Below, one piece after another: positions 8,244 to 16,319 of a stretch of DNA of 64,000 nt. The notes under the pieces are model-generated. The model did not search any database. It was not told the origin of the DNA and worked only from the letters and a program-made list of their open reading frames with translations. The DNA comes from CAYSCW01 sp964429795 (GTDB taxonomy: Bacteria; Acidobacteriota; Aminicenantia; Aminicenantales; Aminicenantaceae), in assembly GCA_964429795.1 (NCBI GenBank), contig CAYSCW010000002.1, positions 166,782-230,781 of the forward strand, given 5' to 3'. Positions within the stretch are counted from its first letter, which is position 1, and each line of letters opens with the position of its first letter. A program made the translations under genes and the position numbers.

Positions 8244-8681
8244 ATGGAACATAAAGAAATGGAAAGACGGTTATGCGTGAGGTTTGAAATTCCGGGAGCT
8301 ACTGTCAACTACAAGAAAAAATCTCTTCTCTCTTCCAAAGAGGAGTTTGATGAGGAGTTCTGCCCTGTGCTGGATATGAGCCGAGGCGGCATTCGTTTCT
8401 TATGTCAGAATGAAATGAAGGTAAACAGTAAGATCATCTTGAAAATCTCCATTCCAGGCGAGAAGATCCCCTTGACCCAGAAAGGTGTTATTCGTTGGTT
8501 TTCATTCGCTGCTGGCAAAAGCTACAAGCACCAAATTGGAGTTCAGTTTAATCCCTATGGCGAAAAGAAAGACCAGAATTATCCTGGAAACCTGGTTAAA
8601 ATCATTGCTCTGGAACAAAAATTCGCCCCTCAAGATAAGACAGCATCTGAGAAGACCGAAAAATTTGACGTCGAGGGTTAG
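8244..8681 (+). CDS. PilZ domain protein (predicted c-di-GMP receptor)
   Basis: A 145-residue single-domain PilZ protein. Both cyclic-di-GMP binding signatures are present: RxxxR (R9 and R13 in RRLCVRF) and DxSxxG (D44, S46, G49 in DMSRGG). The rest is a beta-barrel pattern, and the last ~20 residues are charged and probably disordered. SD GGGAGG precedes the ATG, with a TTGACA promoter about 120 bp upstream. It stands alone, converging on glyS (11 bp between stops). No cyclase, phosphodiesterase or effector gene adjoins it, so the output it controls is unknown; motility, surface or secretion control is the usual family role. Confidence 0.85.
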   Translation: MEHKEMERRLCVRFEIPGATVNYKKKSLLSSKEEFDEEFCPVLDMSRGGIRFLCQNEMKVNSKIILKISIPGEKIPLTQKGVIRWFSFAAGKSYKHQIGVQFNPYGEKKDQNYPGNLVKIIALEQKFAPQDKTASEKTEKFDVEG

Positions 8682-8692
8682 GAGTAAGGATT

Positions 8693-10765
8693 TTATCTGT
8701 TCTGGCCTTCTACCACCACTTGAGAGTAATCTGCTATTTGGAGGAAGAGTTGGCTTATGCCTTGAAGCAAGGCTAACCGATTCCGCCTGAGCCTCTTTTC
8801 CTCTGCCATGACCAGAACATTGTCAAAGAAGCTGTTGATGACCGATCTCATTCGAAAAATAAATCTCTGTGCTCTCAGATAATCTCCTTCAGCTATAAGT
8901 GGAAGAACATTCTTCTTAATGATGGAAAAGGTTGTGTAAAGTTCTTTTTCCTCTTTTTCGGTAAAAAGATCGGGATTTATCCTGTATTTTGGTTGGTTAC
9001 GCAAGATGTTGTTGACTCTTTTGGCGATGAGGATCATCGGTTCGAAATGTGAACTATCCTTGAGACTGTCTAGGGATTTTAATCGCAGGTAAGAATGGTA
9101 GATATCATCCATACCCGCTCCAAGGGCAGCTTTTACCAGATCATAACTGTACCCTTCTCTTTCATAAATGTATTGAAGCCTATTCTGGAAAAATCCAAGA
9201 CAGTAATTCTTAATTTCATCCTTAGGTAGAATTAGCCTGTCGCCATAACCTTTTATCACTTTGTCTAGGAGGCGAGGGAAAGAAAGGCTGAACTTTTTCT
9301 CCAGGATGACTTTGCACACACCGTGGCTATTCCGACGCAGACCAAAGGGATCTTTAGATCCTGTAACCTCGATTCCGATCCCCAACACGCCCACGACGGA
9401 ATCCATTTTATCAGCCACAGAAAGGATAGCTCCGGATAAAGTACTGGGTGGTTCCTCCTCCAAACTAAGAGGTTGATAATGCTCGTAGATAGCTTTCCAT
9501 ACAGATGACGGATATCCTTCTTCTTTAGCATAGAGTCCGCCGACTTTTCCTTGAAGGGAAGGAAATTCCCTAACCATCTCAGTGAGTAAGTCTACCTTTG
9601 ATAATTCAGCCGCGAGCATCATCTCCTTTTTAATTTTCTTGTCACCTATCTTGTCGCCCAGGTATGTGACGACTTTTTTCAGCCTTTTGGTCTTGTCCTC
9701 ATAACTTCCCAGTTTTTCCTGAAAGAGAACATGCTTCAATTGGGAAGATTTTTCCTTCAGAAGAGTCTTCAGATCCTGTTGCCAGAAAAATTTAGCATCT
9801 TCCAGGCGAGCTTTAAGCACTCTCTCGTTTCCTTTCCTGATCAGATTCTCAGGATCCTGGAAGTTATCCGCAACACCCACAAAACGGGAAATCTGCCATT
9901 TCCCCTTAACCACAGTGAACAGACTTTGACCCTCCTTCATGGCCGTACTCAAGATTTCTATAGGCAGTCTCAAGTACACTTTCGGAAACGAACCGAGAAA
10001 AACATAGGGATATTCCACGTCAAAAGTCAGCTTTTCTAGAAGCTCTTCATCCGTAAAAAGCTGAGCTTGTAGAGAAGCCAGTTTTTTTTTCGCCTGATTG
10101 AGGATCATCTTTTGCCTCTCTCGTTCTTCAACAATCACCCTGTTCTGCTTCAAGGCTGACTCGTATTCAGGATAATCTTTTACTTTGATTTTTCGGGGAG
10201 AGAAAATCTTATGACCCCCGGTAAAGTCTACTGTTTTCACATCTCCTACAGAGAAAGAAAGGGATCTCTGGCCAAAAAGGCATAAGATGTTCTTGATAGG
10301 GCGTGAAAATCTAAAAGGACTTTCTCCCCAGCGCATCATCTTGGGGAAAGAAAGAGAGGAAATAATTCGAGGAACGATTTTTATCAATATGTCTTGAGTG
10401 GGCAATCCTTTTTCAATCTTTCTCAGGCCCAGATACTCTCCTCTGTCAGTCTGGATTACTTCTAATTCATCAAGGGCAACTTTCTGGGCCTTAGCAAAAC
10501 CCAAGGCCGCAGGCGTCGGTTTTCCTTCGGGCAAAAAGGCTATAGCACTTGGCGGTCCTATGATCTCTTCTTCCCTGTCTTTCTGAGAAGGAGCAAAATC
10601 ACCCCGCACCACTAACCGCCGGCAAGTGCCGTGTGTCTGAAGGCAGTAAACAACCACATTTTCATCTGTAAGTTCTTCCTGAAATCTCTCTTGCAACTGG
10701 GACAGAGCACTCTTGATATGTGAAGCAGGCATCTCTTCGGTGTTGATTTCCAAGAGAAATTCCAT
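8693..10765 (-). CDS. glyS: Glycyl-tRNA synthetase beta subunit
   Basis: A 690-residue GlyS, the large tRNA-binding subunit of the alpha2-beta2 bacterial glycyl-tRNA synthetase. The N-terminus MEFLLEINTEEMP, internal KMMRWGESPFRFSRP and the C-terminal DALR-like anticodon-binding region are typical, and the length is normal. A TTG at 10768 also lies in frame, but ATG 10765 overlaps the glyQ stop as TGATG, the usual coupled arrangement. It is the last gene of the gcvT-gcvH-gcvPA-gcvPB-glyQ-glyS unit and converges with the PilZ gene. Confidence 0.96.
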   Translation of the reverse strand: MEFLLEINTEEMPASHIKSALSQLQERFQEELTDENVVVYCLQTHGTCRRLVVRGDFAPSQKDREEEIIGPPSAIAFLPEGKPTPAALGFAKAQKVALDELEVIQTDRGEYLGLRKIEKGLPTQDILIKIVPRIISSLSFPKMMRWGESPFRFSRPIKNILCLFGQRSLSFSVGDVKTVDFTGGHKIFSPRKIKVKDYPEYESALKQNRVIVEERERQKMILNQAKKKLASLQAQLFTDEELLEKLTFDVEYPYVFLGSFPKVYLRLPIEILSTAMKEGQSLFTVVKGKWQISRFVGVADNFQDPENLIRKGNERVLKARLEDAKFFWQQDLKTLLKEKSSQLKHVLFQEKLGSYEDKTKRLKKVVTYLGDKIGDKKIKKEMMLAAELSKVDLLTEMVREFPSLQGKVGGLYAKEEGYPSSVWKAIYEHYQPLSLEEEPPSTLSGAILSVADKMDSVVGVLGIGIEVTGSKDPFGLRRNSHGVCKVILEKKFSLSFPRLLDKVIKGYGDRLILPKDEIKNYCLGFFQNRLQYIYEREGYSYDLVKAALGAGMDDIYHSYLRLKSLDSLKDSSHFEPMILIAKRVNNILRNQPKYRINPDLFTEKEEKELYTTFSIIKKNVLPLIAEGDYLRAQRFIFRMRSVINSFFDNVLVMAEEKRLRRNRLALLQGISQLFLQIADYSQVVVEGQNR

Positions 10766-11640
10766 CAAACCTGCCCCTGTCGTTGTGTGTATTTATTCGC
10801 AATCTGATTCACCTGTTCTCTGATTTGAGCAATCATCTTGACCCTCTCTGTGACACTTATGGCTCCTCGCGAATCCAAGATATTGAAGAAGTGAGAGCAT
10901 TTTAAGCACATATCATAGGCAGGGAGAAGAAGATCCTTGTCGATGAGATCTTTGGCTTCCCTAAGATGCATGATAAAAGATTCCCGCTGTGACTCGATGT
11001 TTGCTATATGGAAATTATATTCAGAGAATTCCTTCTCCTCCCGGAATCTCAAATCCCTGTATTTGACATCTTCAGACCACTGAAGGTCGTAGATATCGTC
11101 TTTTCCCTCCAAGGACATCTCCAGTCTTTCCAGTCCATAGGTGATCTCTACAGGAACAGGAAAAAGATCTATTCCTCCTGCTTGCTGGAAGTAGGTAAAC
11201 TGAGTGATTTCCAATCCGTCCAGAAGGATTTGCCAGCCCACTCCCCAGGCCCCGATGGTCGGAGATTCCCAGTCATCCTCGTCGAAGCGGATATCATGGT
11301 CTTTAAGCTTAATGCCAAGAGAAGAAAGACTGTCCAGATAGATCTGTTGAATATCCGGAAGGGATGGCTTGATGATTACCTGGTATTGGAAATGTTTCTG
11401 GACTCTGTGCGGATTCTCTCCATATCTTCCGTCTGTGGGTCTTCGAGAGGGCTGAACATAGGCCACTTTCCAAGGTCTATTATCCAGAACCCGGAAAAAC
11501 GTATCCGGTGTCATGGTTCCTGCGCCTACTTCCAGGTCATAAGGTTGGGCGAGATAACATCCCTGGGCTGCCCAAAAATTTTGGAGGTTCATGATTAATT
11601 TTTGTATAGTCATTTTCCCTGCAAAAGGATGCAACTTCAT
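10765..11640 (-). CDS. glyQ: Glycyl-tRNA synthetase alpha subunit
   Basis: A 291-residue GlyQ, the catalytic class II subunit. Recognisable sequence: LIMNLQNFWAAQGCYLAQPYD, TMTPDTFFRVL, YVQPSRRPTDGRYGENP and WQILLDGLEITQFTYFQQ. Two starts are plausible. ATG 11640 overlaps the gcvPB stop as ATGA and gives nine extra residues. ATG 11613 matches the usual N-terminus (MTIQKLI) but has a weak SD. Coupling favours 11640. Co-transcription with glycine cleavage genes ties both the use and the degradation of glycine to one promoter (inference). Confidence 0.95.
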   Translation of the reverse strand: MKLHPFAGKMTIQKLIMNLQNFWAAQGCYLAQPYDLEVGAGTMTPDTFFRVLDNRPWKVAYVQPSRRPTDGRYGENPHRVQKHFQYQVIIKPSLPDIQQIYLDSLSSLGIKLKDHDIRFDEDDWESPTIGAWGVGWQILLDGLEITQFTYFQQAGGIDLFPVPVEITYGLERLEMSLEGKDDIYDLQWSEDVKYRDLRFREEKEFSEYNFHIANIESQRESFIMHLREAKDLIDKDLLLPAYDMCLKCSHFFNILDSRGAISVTERVKMIAQIREQVNQIANKYTQRQGQV

Positions 11641-13097
11641 CCTTTGGTGTCTTTCTCTTCGCTCCATCTAAGCACGGGGTGGCGAGCGGCTGCGGTCTCA
11701 TCCAAGCGTCTCACATAAGAATCATGGGGAGCCGTCTTTAACACTTTTGGATTTTTTTTGGCTTCCTCGGCAATATTCTTCATGGCCTCTATGAACATAT
11801 CCAGATCCCTCTTGCTTTCTGTTTCTGTGGGCTCAATCATCAAAGCTCCATGAACAACGAGAGGGAAAGACATGGTTGGCGGGTGAACGCCGAAGTCGAT
11901 AAGCCGTTTGGCGATATCAACGTTAGAGACATCATATTTCTTCTGGTATTTATCGGAGAAGACACACTCATGAAGAGTAGCGGTTTTGTATTCTAAATGA
12001 TAGATGCCTTCTAAATTCTTGCGTATGTAATTAGAGTTCAAGACAGCAGTCTCTGAGATTTCTTTCAGTCCTTCGGGGCCCAGAGAAAGCAAGTAAGCAA
12101 GGGCTTTAACCACGACAAGGAAATTCCCGTAGAAGCTGCGCACCCTTCCGATACTCTTGGGACGATCGAAATTGAATCGATATTTTCCGTTTTTCCTCTC
12201 GATAATGGGTAGAGGAAGGTATGGCTCCAATTTCTTCTTCACTCCAACCGGCCCGGCTCCCGGTCCTCCACCTCCATGGGGCGTGGAAAAGGTCTTGTGC
12301 AAGTTGAGATGGATGACATCCACATCCATATCCCCTGGTCTGCTCTTTCCGACCAAGGCATTCATGTTCGCTCCGTCCATATAGATAAAACCGCCTTTAG
12401 CATGAACGATTTTGGCAATCTTCTTGATCTCCTTCTCGAAAATACCCAACGTGTTCGGGTTAGTGATCATCAGTGCGGCCACATCCTCTGTCATCGTTCG
12501 AAAAAGATAATAAGGATCCACGGTTCCCTGTCTGTTGGATTTTATTTCCTGCACATGATACCCGCAGATATGAGCGCTGGAAGGATTCGTGCCGTGTGCC
12601 GAATCTGGAATGAGAACGATTTTTCTGGGAGCTCCCTGCTCCTCATGATAGGCACGGATGATCATCATGCCCACCAGTTCCCCCTGAGCTCCAGCTGATG
12701 GTTGAAAAGTGAAGGCATCCATGCCTGCAATCTCGATCAACAGATCTTCGGTCTTTTTAAGGATTTCCAGGTTTCCTTGGACAAGATCCTGAGGGGCATA
12801 GGGATGGGCAGACTGGAAGGCATGAAGAGCAGCGATTTTTTCGTTTATCTTAGGATTGTATTTCATAGTACAGGAACCCAAAGGATAAAAACCCTCGTCA
12901 ACACTGTAATTTGTGCGGGAAATCCGGTGGAAGTGCCTGACGATTTCCACCTCCGAGACTTCAGGAAATCCCTTGATTTCCTTTCTTGCGTGGATATTCT
13001 TCAGGATGTTCTCATCCTGGGGAACATCCAACTTAGGAAGGGAACAGGCTTTTTTCCCTTTATCACTGATCTCAAAGATTAGTGGCTCTCTTATCAT
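11637..13097 (-). CDS. gcvPB: Glycine dehydrogenase (decarboxylating) subunit 2
   Basis: A 486-residue P-protein beta half. It carries the pyridoxal-phosphate lysine in NLHKTFSTPHGGGGPGAG, plus the conserved YPLGSCTMKYNPK and QPSAGAQGEL motifs. With gcvPA it forms the two-subunit P-protein, which decarboxylates glycine and transfers aminomethyl to lipoyl-GcvH; in anaerobes the system can also run towards glycine synthesis. SD AGGAAG precedes the ATG. Its TGA overlaps the proposed glyQ start. Confidence 0.96.
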   Translation of the reverse strand: MIREPLIFEISDKGKKACSLPKLDVPQDENILKNIHARKEIKGFPEVSEVEIVRHFHRISRTNYSVDEGFYPLGSCTMKYNPKINEKIAALHAFQSAHPYAPQDLVQGNLEILKKTEDLLIEIAGMDAFTFQPSAGAQGELVGMMIIRAYHEEQGAPRKIVLIPDSAHGTNPSSAHICGYHVQEIKSNRQGTVDPYYLFRTMTEDVAALMITNPNTLGIFEKEIKKIAKIVHAKGGFIYMDGANMNALVGKSRPGDMDVDVIHLNLHKTFSTPHGGGGPGAGPVGVKKKLEPYLPLPIIERKNGKYRFNFDRPKSIGRVRSFYGNFLVVVKALAYLLSLGPEGLKEISETAVLNSNYIRKNLEGIYHLEYKTATLHECVFSDKYQKKYDVSNVDIAKRLIDFGVHPPTMSFPLVVHGALMIEPTETESKRDLDMFIEAMKNIAEEAKKNPKVLKTAPHDSYVRRLDETAAARHPVLRWSEEKDTKG

Positions 13098-13195
13098 CTT
13101 TTCTTCCTCGAATCAGGTTCGTTCGCAGAACAGGTTCTACAGATCATCGACCGCTTCGGGTAATCGACACTAATTGCCTGCTTCATCATGTCCTG

Positions 13196-14542
13196 CTAGT
13201 TCAGGGCTTCTTTCAACTCTTGGGCAAGTCGGTCGATATCCTCTTTTTTGTGTGTTTCAGTTACACAGAGAAGGGCACATCGGCGAAGTTCTGGAAAGTC
13301 TTCCTCCAAGCCAAAGCCTCCGATGATGCTCTTCTTCCTCAGTTTCCTGTTGACTTTTGCCCAACCCTCGGAGAATTCAAGAACAAACTCGTTAAAAAAA
13401 GTGGCTGAAAATTTTTGTTGGACACCTTTGATGCGCGTTAATTTTTTCATAGCATAATGAGCCTTTTGTAAGTTCTGCCAGGCCAGCTCTCTAAGTCCCT
13501 TCTTACCCATTGTTTCCAAGTAGATGGCAGCTCTGAAGGCACACCATGCCTGATTGGTACAGATGTTAGAAGTGGCCCTTTCTCTCCTTATATGCTGTTC
13601 TCTAGTAGATAATGTCAGGACAAAACCTCTCCTTCCCTCCACATCTTTGGTTTCACCTGCGATGCGGCCAGGGAACTGGCGAAGAAATTCCTTTCGACAG
13701 CCCATAAAGCCAAGATAAGGTCCGCCATAACTCAAGGGGATGCCAAAGGATTGTCCCTCTCCGGTGACTATATCCGCGCCAAGGGAACCAGGAGCTTCCA
13801 GTTGTCCCAGTGAAATAGGTTCAGTAACGACCACAACGGAAAGGGCATCTGCCTTGTGCGCCAGGTTTGAAATCATCTTAACATCTTCGATAATTCCCAT
13901 GAAATTGGGCGATTGAATCACCACTGCTGCGGTATCTTTGTCCAGATTCTTTTTCAATTCTTCAATATCCAATCCCCCTGAATCCTGGTAGCCAACAACT
14001 TCCACAAGAATGTCCAAATTTTTTGTGTATGTTTCAATAACTCTTCTGTATTCTGGATGGAAAGTTCTAGCTATCAAAACTTTGGGCTTCCCTTTGATCC
14101 TATGGGCCATTAACACTGCTTCAGCAGCTCCTGAGGCACCGTCATAGAGAGAGGCATTGGCGATATCCATCCCTGTCAGCTGGCAGATCAGAGTCTGGTA
14201 CTCAAAGATAATTTGAAGGGTTCCTTGGCTCACCTCAGGCTGATAAGGGGTGTAAGGGCTAATGAATTCACCCCGGGAACTCAGGTAATCCACCACGGCT
14301 GGAATAAAATGGTTATAGGCGCCTGCTCCCAAAAAGGAAAGGTAATCAGAATATCGATTCTTCTCTCCTAGCTCTCGGAGGTATTGCTCTAAACCAGCTT
14401 CTGGCAACGGTTCTGGTAAGGAGAGATTTTTCTTCAATTTTAAACCTTTAGGGATAGAGCGAAAAAGATCTTCAGCCGAAGAAATGCCGATTTTAGCCAG
14501 CATTTCCTTTTTGTCTTTTTCGCTTAAAGATATGTATCTCAT
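13196..14542 (-). CDS. gcvPA: Glycine dehydrogenase (decarboxylating) subunit 1
   Basis: A 448-residue P-protein alpha half, starting MRYISLSEKDKKEML as family members do, with FLGAGAYNHFIPAVVD, YQPEVSQGTLQ and SYGGPYLGFMG. The frame continues upstream to a GTG at 14560. Neither start has a good SD; ATG 14542 is chosen by homology. A 98-bp gap separates it from gcvPB, which is unusual in such a tight operon; I found no structure or gene in it. Partner of GcvPB in the glycine cleavage system. Confidence 0.95.
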   Translation of the reverse strand: MRYISLSEKDKKEMLAKIGISSAEDLFRSIPKGLKLKKNLSLPEPLPEAGLEQYLRELGEKNRYSDYLSFLGAGAYNHFIPAVVDYLSSRGEFISPYTPYQPEVSQGTLQIIFEYQTLICQLTGMDIANASLYDGASGAAEAVLMAHRIKGKPKVLIARTFHPEYRRVIETYTKNLDILVEVVGYQDSGGLDIEELKKNLDKDTAAVVIQSPNFMGIIEDVKMISNLAHKADALSVVVVTEPISLGQLEAPGSLGADIVTGEGQSFGIPLSYGGPYLGFMGCRKEFLRQFPGRIAGETKDVEGRRGFVLTLSTREQHIRRERATSNICTNQAWCAFRAAIYLETMGKKGLRELAWQNLQKAHYAMKKLTRIKGVQQKFSATFFNEFVLEFSEGWAKVNRKLRKKSIIGGFGLEEDFPELRRCALLCVTETHKKEDIDRLAQELKEALN

Positions 14543-14575
14543 TGCAGAAAAAGGAAACACATTTCAGATGAATAA

Positions 14576-14962
14576 TTAATCCTCGATTCCCTCTATAAAT
14601 TTTTCATATTCATCAGCGGACATCAATTTCTGTAATTCCACTTCATCTTTTATTTTGACTCGGATGATCCAGCCCTTTCCATGGGGATCTTGATTGACCA
14701 ATTCAGGAGAGTCATTCAATTTTTCATTGAGTTCGATTACCTCTCCGGATACGGGAGAATAGATATCAGAGACAGCCTTCACAGATTCGATGACACCGAT
14801 GGATTGGTGGAATTCCAGCTTTGTCCCAACCTCAGGCAGCTCCACATAGACGACATCCCCCAGCTGTTTTTGGGCAAAGTCAGTGATTCCTACTGTTGCT
14901 TTCTCGCCTTTCACTTTGATCCATTCATGATCCTTGGTGTAATAATAATCATCAGGATACAT
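14576..14962 (-). CDS. gcvH: Glycine cleavage system H protein
   Basis: A 128-residue lipoyl carrier protein. The lipoylation lysine lies in IGVIESVKAVSDIYSPVSGE, and the N-terminus YYTKDHEWIKV and GITDFAQKQLGD are family signatures. It shuttles the aminomethyl group between the P and T proteins and is then reoxidised by a lipoamide dehydrogenase, which is not in this window. Strong SD AAGGAGGA precedes the ATG. Lies between gcvT and gcvPA in the operon. Confidence 0.97.
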   Translation of the reverse strand: MYPDDYYYTKDHEWIKVKGEKATVGITDFAQKQLGDVVYVELPEVGTKLEFHQSIGVIESVKAVSDIYSPVSGEVIELNEKLNDSPELVNQDPHGKGWIIRVKIKDEVELQKLMSADEYEKFIEGIED

Positions 14963-15031
14963 ATCCTTCCTCCTTTATGAGGTAAAGGGTAAGACGATCT
15001 TTATGACCCTTTACGGTTAGCGATTTGCTGC

Positions 15032-16123
15032 TTATTTTACGTCTCTTTTATAAAAGGGCGTAGTAACAACCTTAGCTTTGGACTTTTTCTGGCGTATTTC
15101 GATCTCGAATTCCATGTCAACTTCTGTATGCTCTACAGGAAGATAGGTCAAACCGATATTCTTTTTTAAATAAGGTGCATAGGAGCCTGAAGTCACTTCA
15201 GAAACCTTCTGACCTTCGATAAATACAGGATAGTGGGATCGGGCGATTCCAGCACCCAGCATTTCAAATCCTACCAGCTTTCGCTTAATCCCTTCTGTTT
15301 TCTGGTTGAAAAGCGCTTGCCGGCCTAAAAAATCTCCTTTGTCAAACTTCACCAGCCAGCCTAGGCCCGCTTCCAGCACGGTGGTAGTCTCGTCAATATC
15401 GTTACCGTAGAGCATGAGCGTGGCTTCAAGACGCAGCGTGTCCCTCGCTCCTAATCCCACAGGAACAAGGCCGCTTTCTTCGCCCTGTGCCAGAATCACA
15501 TCCCAAATTTTTTCCGGTTGGAGAGAAAGGGTATAGATTTCAAAACCATCTTCCCCGGTGTATCCTGTGCGAGAGACGAGAACTTCTTCTCCTTCTACTT
15601 TGCCACGAGTATGGCGAAAACTCTTCATCTCCTCCAGGTTGATCTCGGTAAGCGGCTGAAGAATATCCAAAGCTCTCGGACCCTGAAGAGCAATTTGAGT
15701 GTATTGGTCGCTCTTGTTTTCGACCTTCACATCGAATCCGTCTCTATGGTCGAGGATCCATTGGTAATCTTTGTCCGAATTGGCAGCATTGACCACTAAA
15801 AGATATTCTTCTGGGCTTAGACAGTAAACCAATAGATCATCTATAAAAGTTCCTTGAAGGGTAGTGAGGGCTGTGTATTGGGCTCTCTCTGGGGTCAGGC
15901 GTGAGGTATCATTTGGAGTGAGATACTGAACCAGATCAAGCGCCTCCTTTCCGGATATTGAGATCTCGCCCATATGACTGACATCAAAGATACCAGCTTT
16001 TGTCCGCACAGCAAGATGTTCATTGATGATTCCAGAAAACTCAACCGGCATCTCCCATCCAAAGAATTCGATCATCCTGCCTTCGAATTTCCTATGGGAG
16101 AAATAGAGGCGGGTTCTCTTCAT
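15032..16123 (-). CDS. gcvT: Glycine cleavage system T protein (aminomethyltransferase)
   Basis: A 363-residue tetrahydrofolate-dependent aminomethyltransferase releasing ammonia and methylene-THF from aminomethyl-lipoyl-GcvH. The conserved FFGWEMPVEFSG, GIFDVSHMGE, RTGYTGEDGFEIY and GLGARDTLRLEA stretches are present. The frame is open to a GTG at 16198, but ATG 16123 has SD AGAGAGGTGAAG and the expected N-terminus. It is the first gene of the gcv-gly operon, with a leader of roughly 140 nt from the predicted promoter. No glycine-riboswitch core could be found in that leader. Confidence 0.96.
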   Translation of the reverse strand: MKRTRLYFSHRKFEGRMIEFFGWEMPVEFSGIINEHLAVRTKAGIFDVSHMGEISISGKEALDLVQYLTPNDTSRLTPERAQYTALTTLQGTFIDDLLVYCLSPEEYLLVVNAANSDKDYQWILDHRDGFDVKVENKSDQYTQIALQGPRALDILQPLTEINLEEMKSFRHTRGKVEGEEVLVSRTGYTGEDGFEIYTLSLQPEKIWDVILAQGEESGLVPVGLGARDTLRLEATLMLYGNDIDETTTVLEAGLGWLVKFDKGDFLGRQALFNQKTEGIKRKLVGFEMLGAGIARSHYPVFIEGQKVSEVTSGSYAPYLKKNIGLTYLPVEHTEVDMEFEIEIRQKKSKAKVVTTPFYKRDVK

Positions 16124-16265
16124 CTTCACCTCTCTTTGAAAATAATTTACTACCATATTATCTTGGATGATGCAAGAGAAATCGATGAAGAATAACACCT
16201 CCTTTTCCGTGATAGCTAATGATGAGAGATATAATCAGTCACAGCGCAGGAGTGTTTTTTATCAA

Positions 16266-16308
16266 AATTATAACTGGGCTTGTCCATAGATAGAAATTTG
16301 TTATAATT
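16266..16308. promoter_or_regulatory. Divergent gcvT/argS promoters built on a 9-bp inverted repeat
   Basis: AATTATAAC (16266-16274) and GTTATAATT (16300-16308) are perfect inverted copies, and each contains an outward-facing TATAAT. The plus-strand promoter is TTGTCC (16280-16285), 16-bp spacer, TATAAT (16302-16307), firing into argS at 16320. The minus-strand promoter is TTTCTA (complement of 16291-16296), 17-bp spacer, TATAAT (16273-16268), firing into gcvT. The two -35 boxes lie within each other's spacers, so the promoters may compete. Confidence 0.6.
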
Positions 16309-16319
16309 AGAAACCGAAA

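Noticed and set aside
11008..11598. 196-codon plus-strand frame inside glyQ
   Set aside because: Antisense shadow of a clear GlyQ gene; the amino-acid pattern is not protein-like.
16124..16265. Possible glycine riboswitch in front of gcvT
   Set aside because: Neither the conserved aptamer core nor the paired GGAC/CTCTCAGG-like elements could be found in the minus-strand leader.
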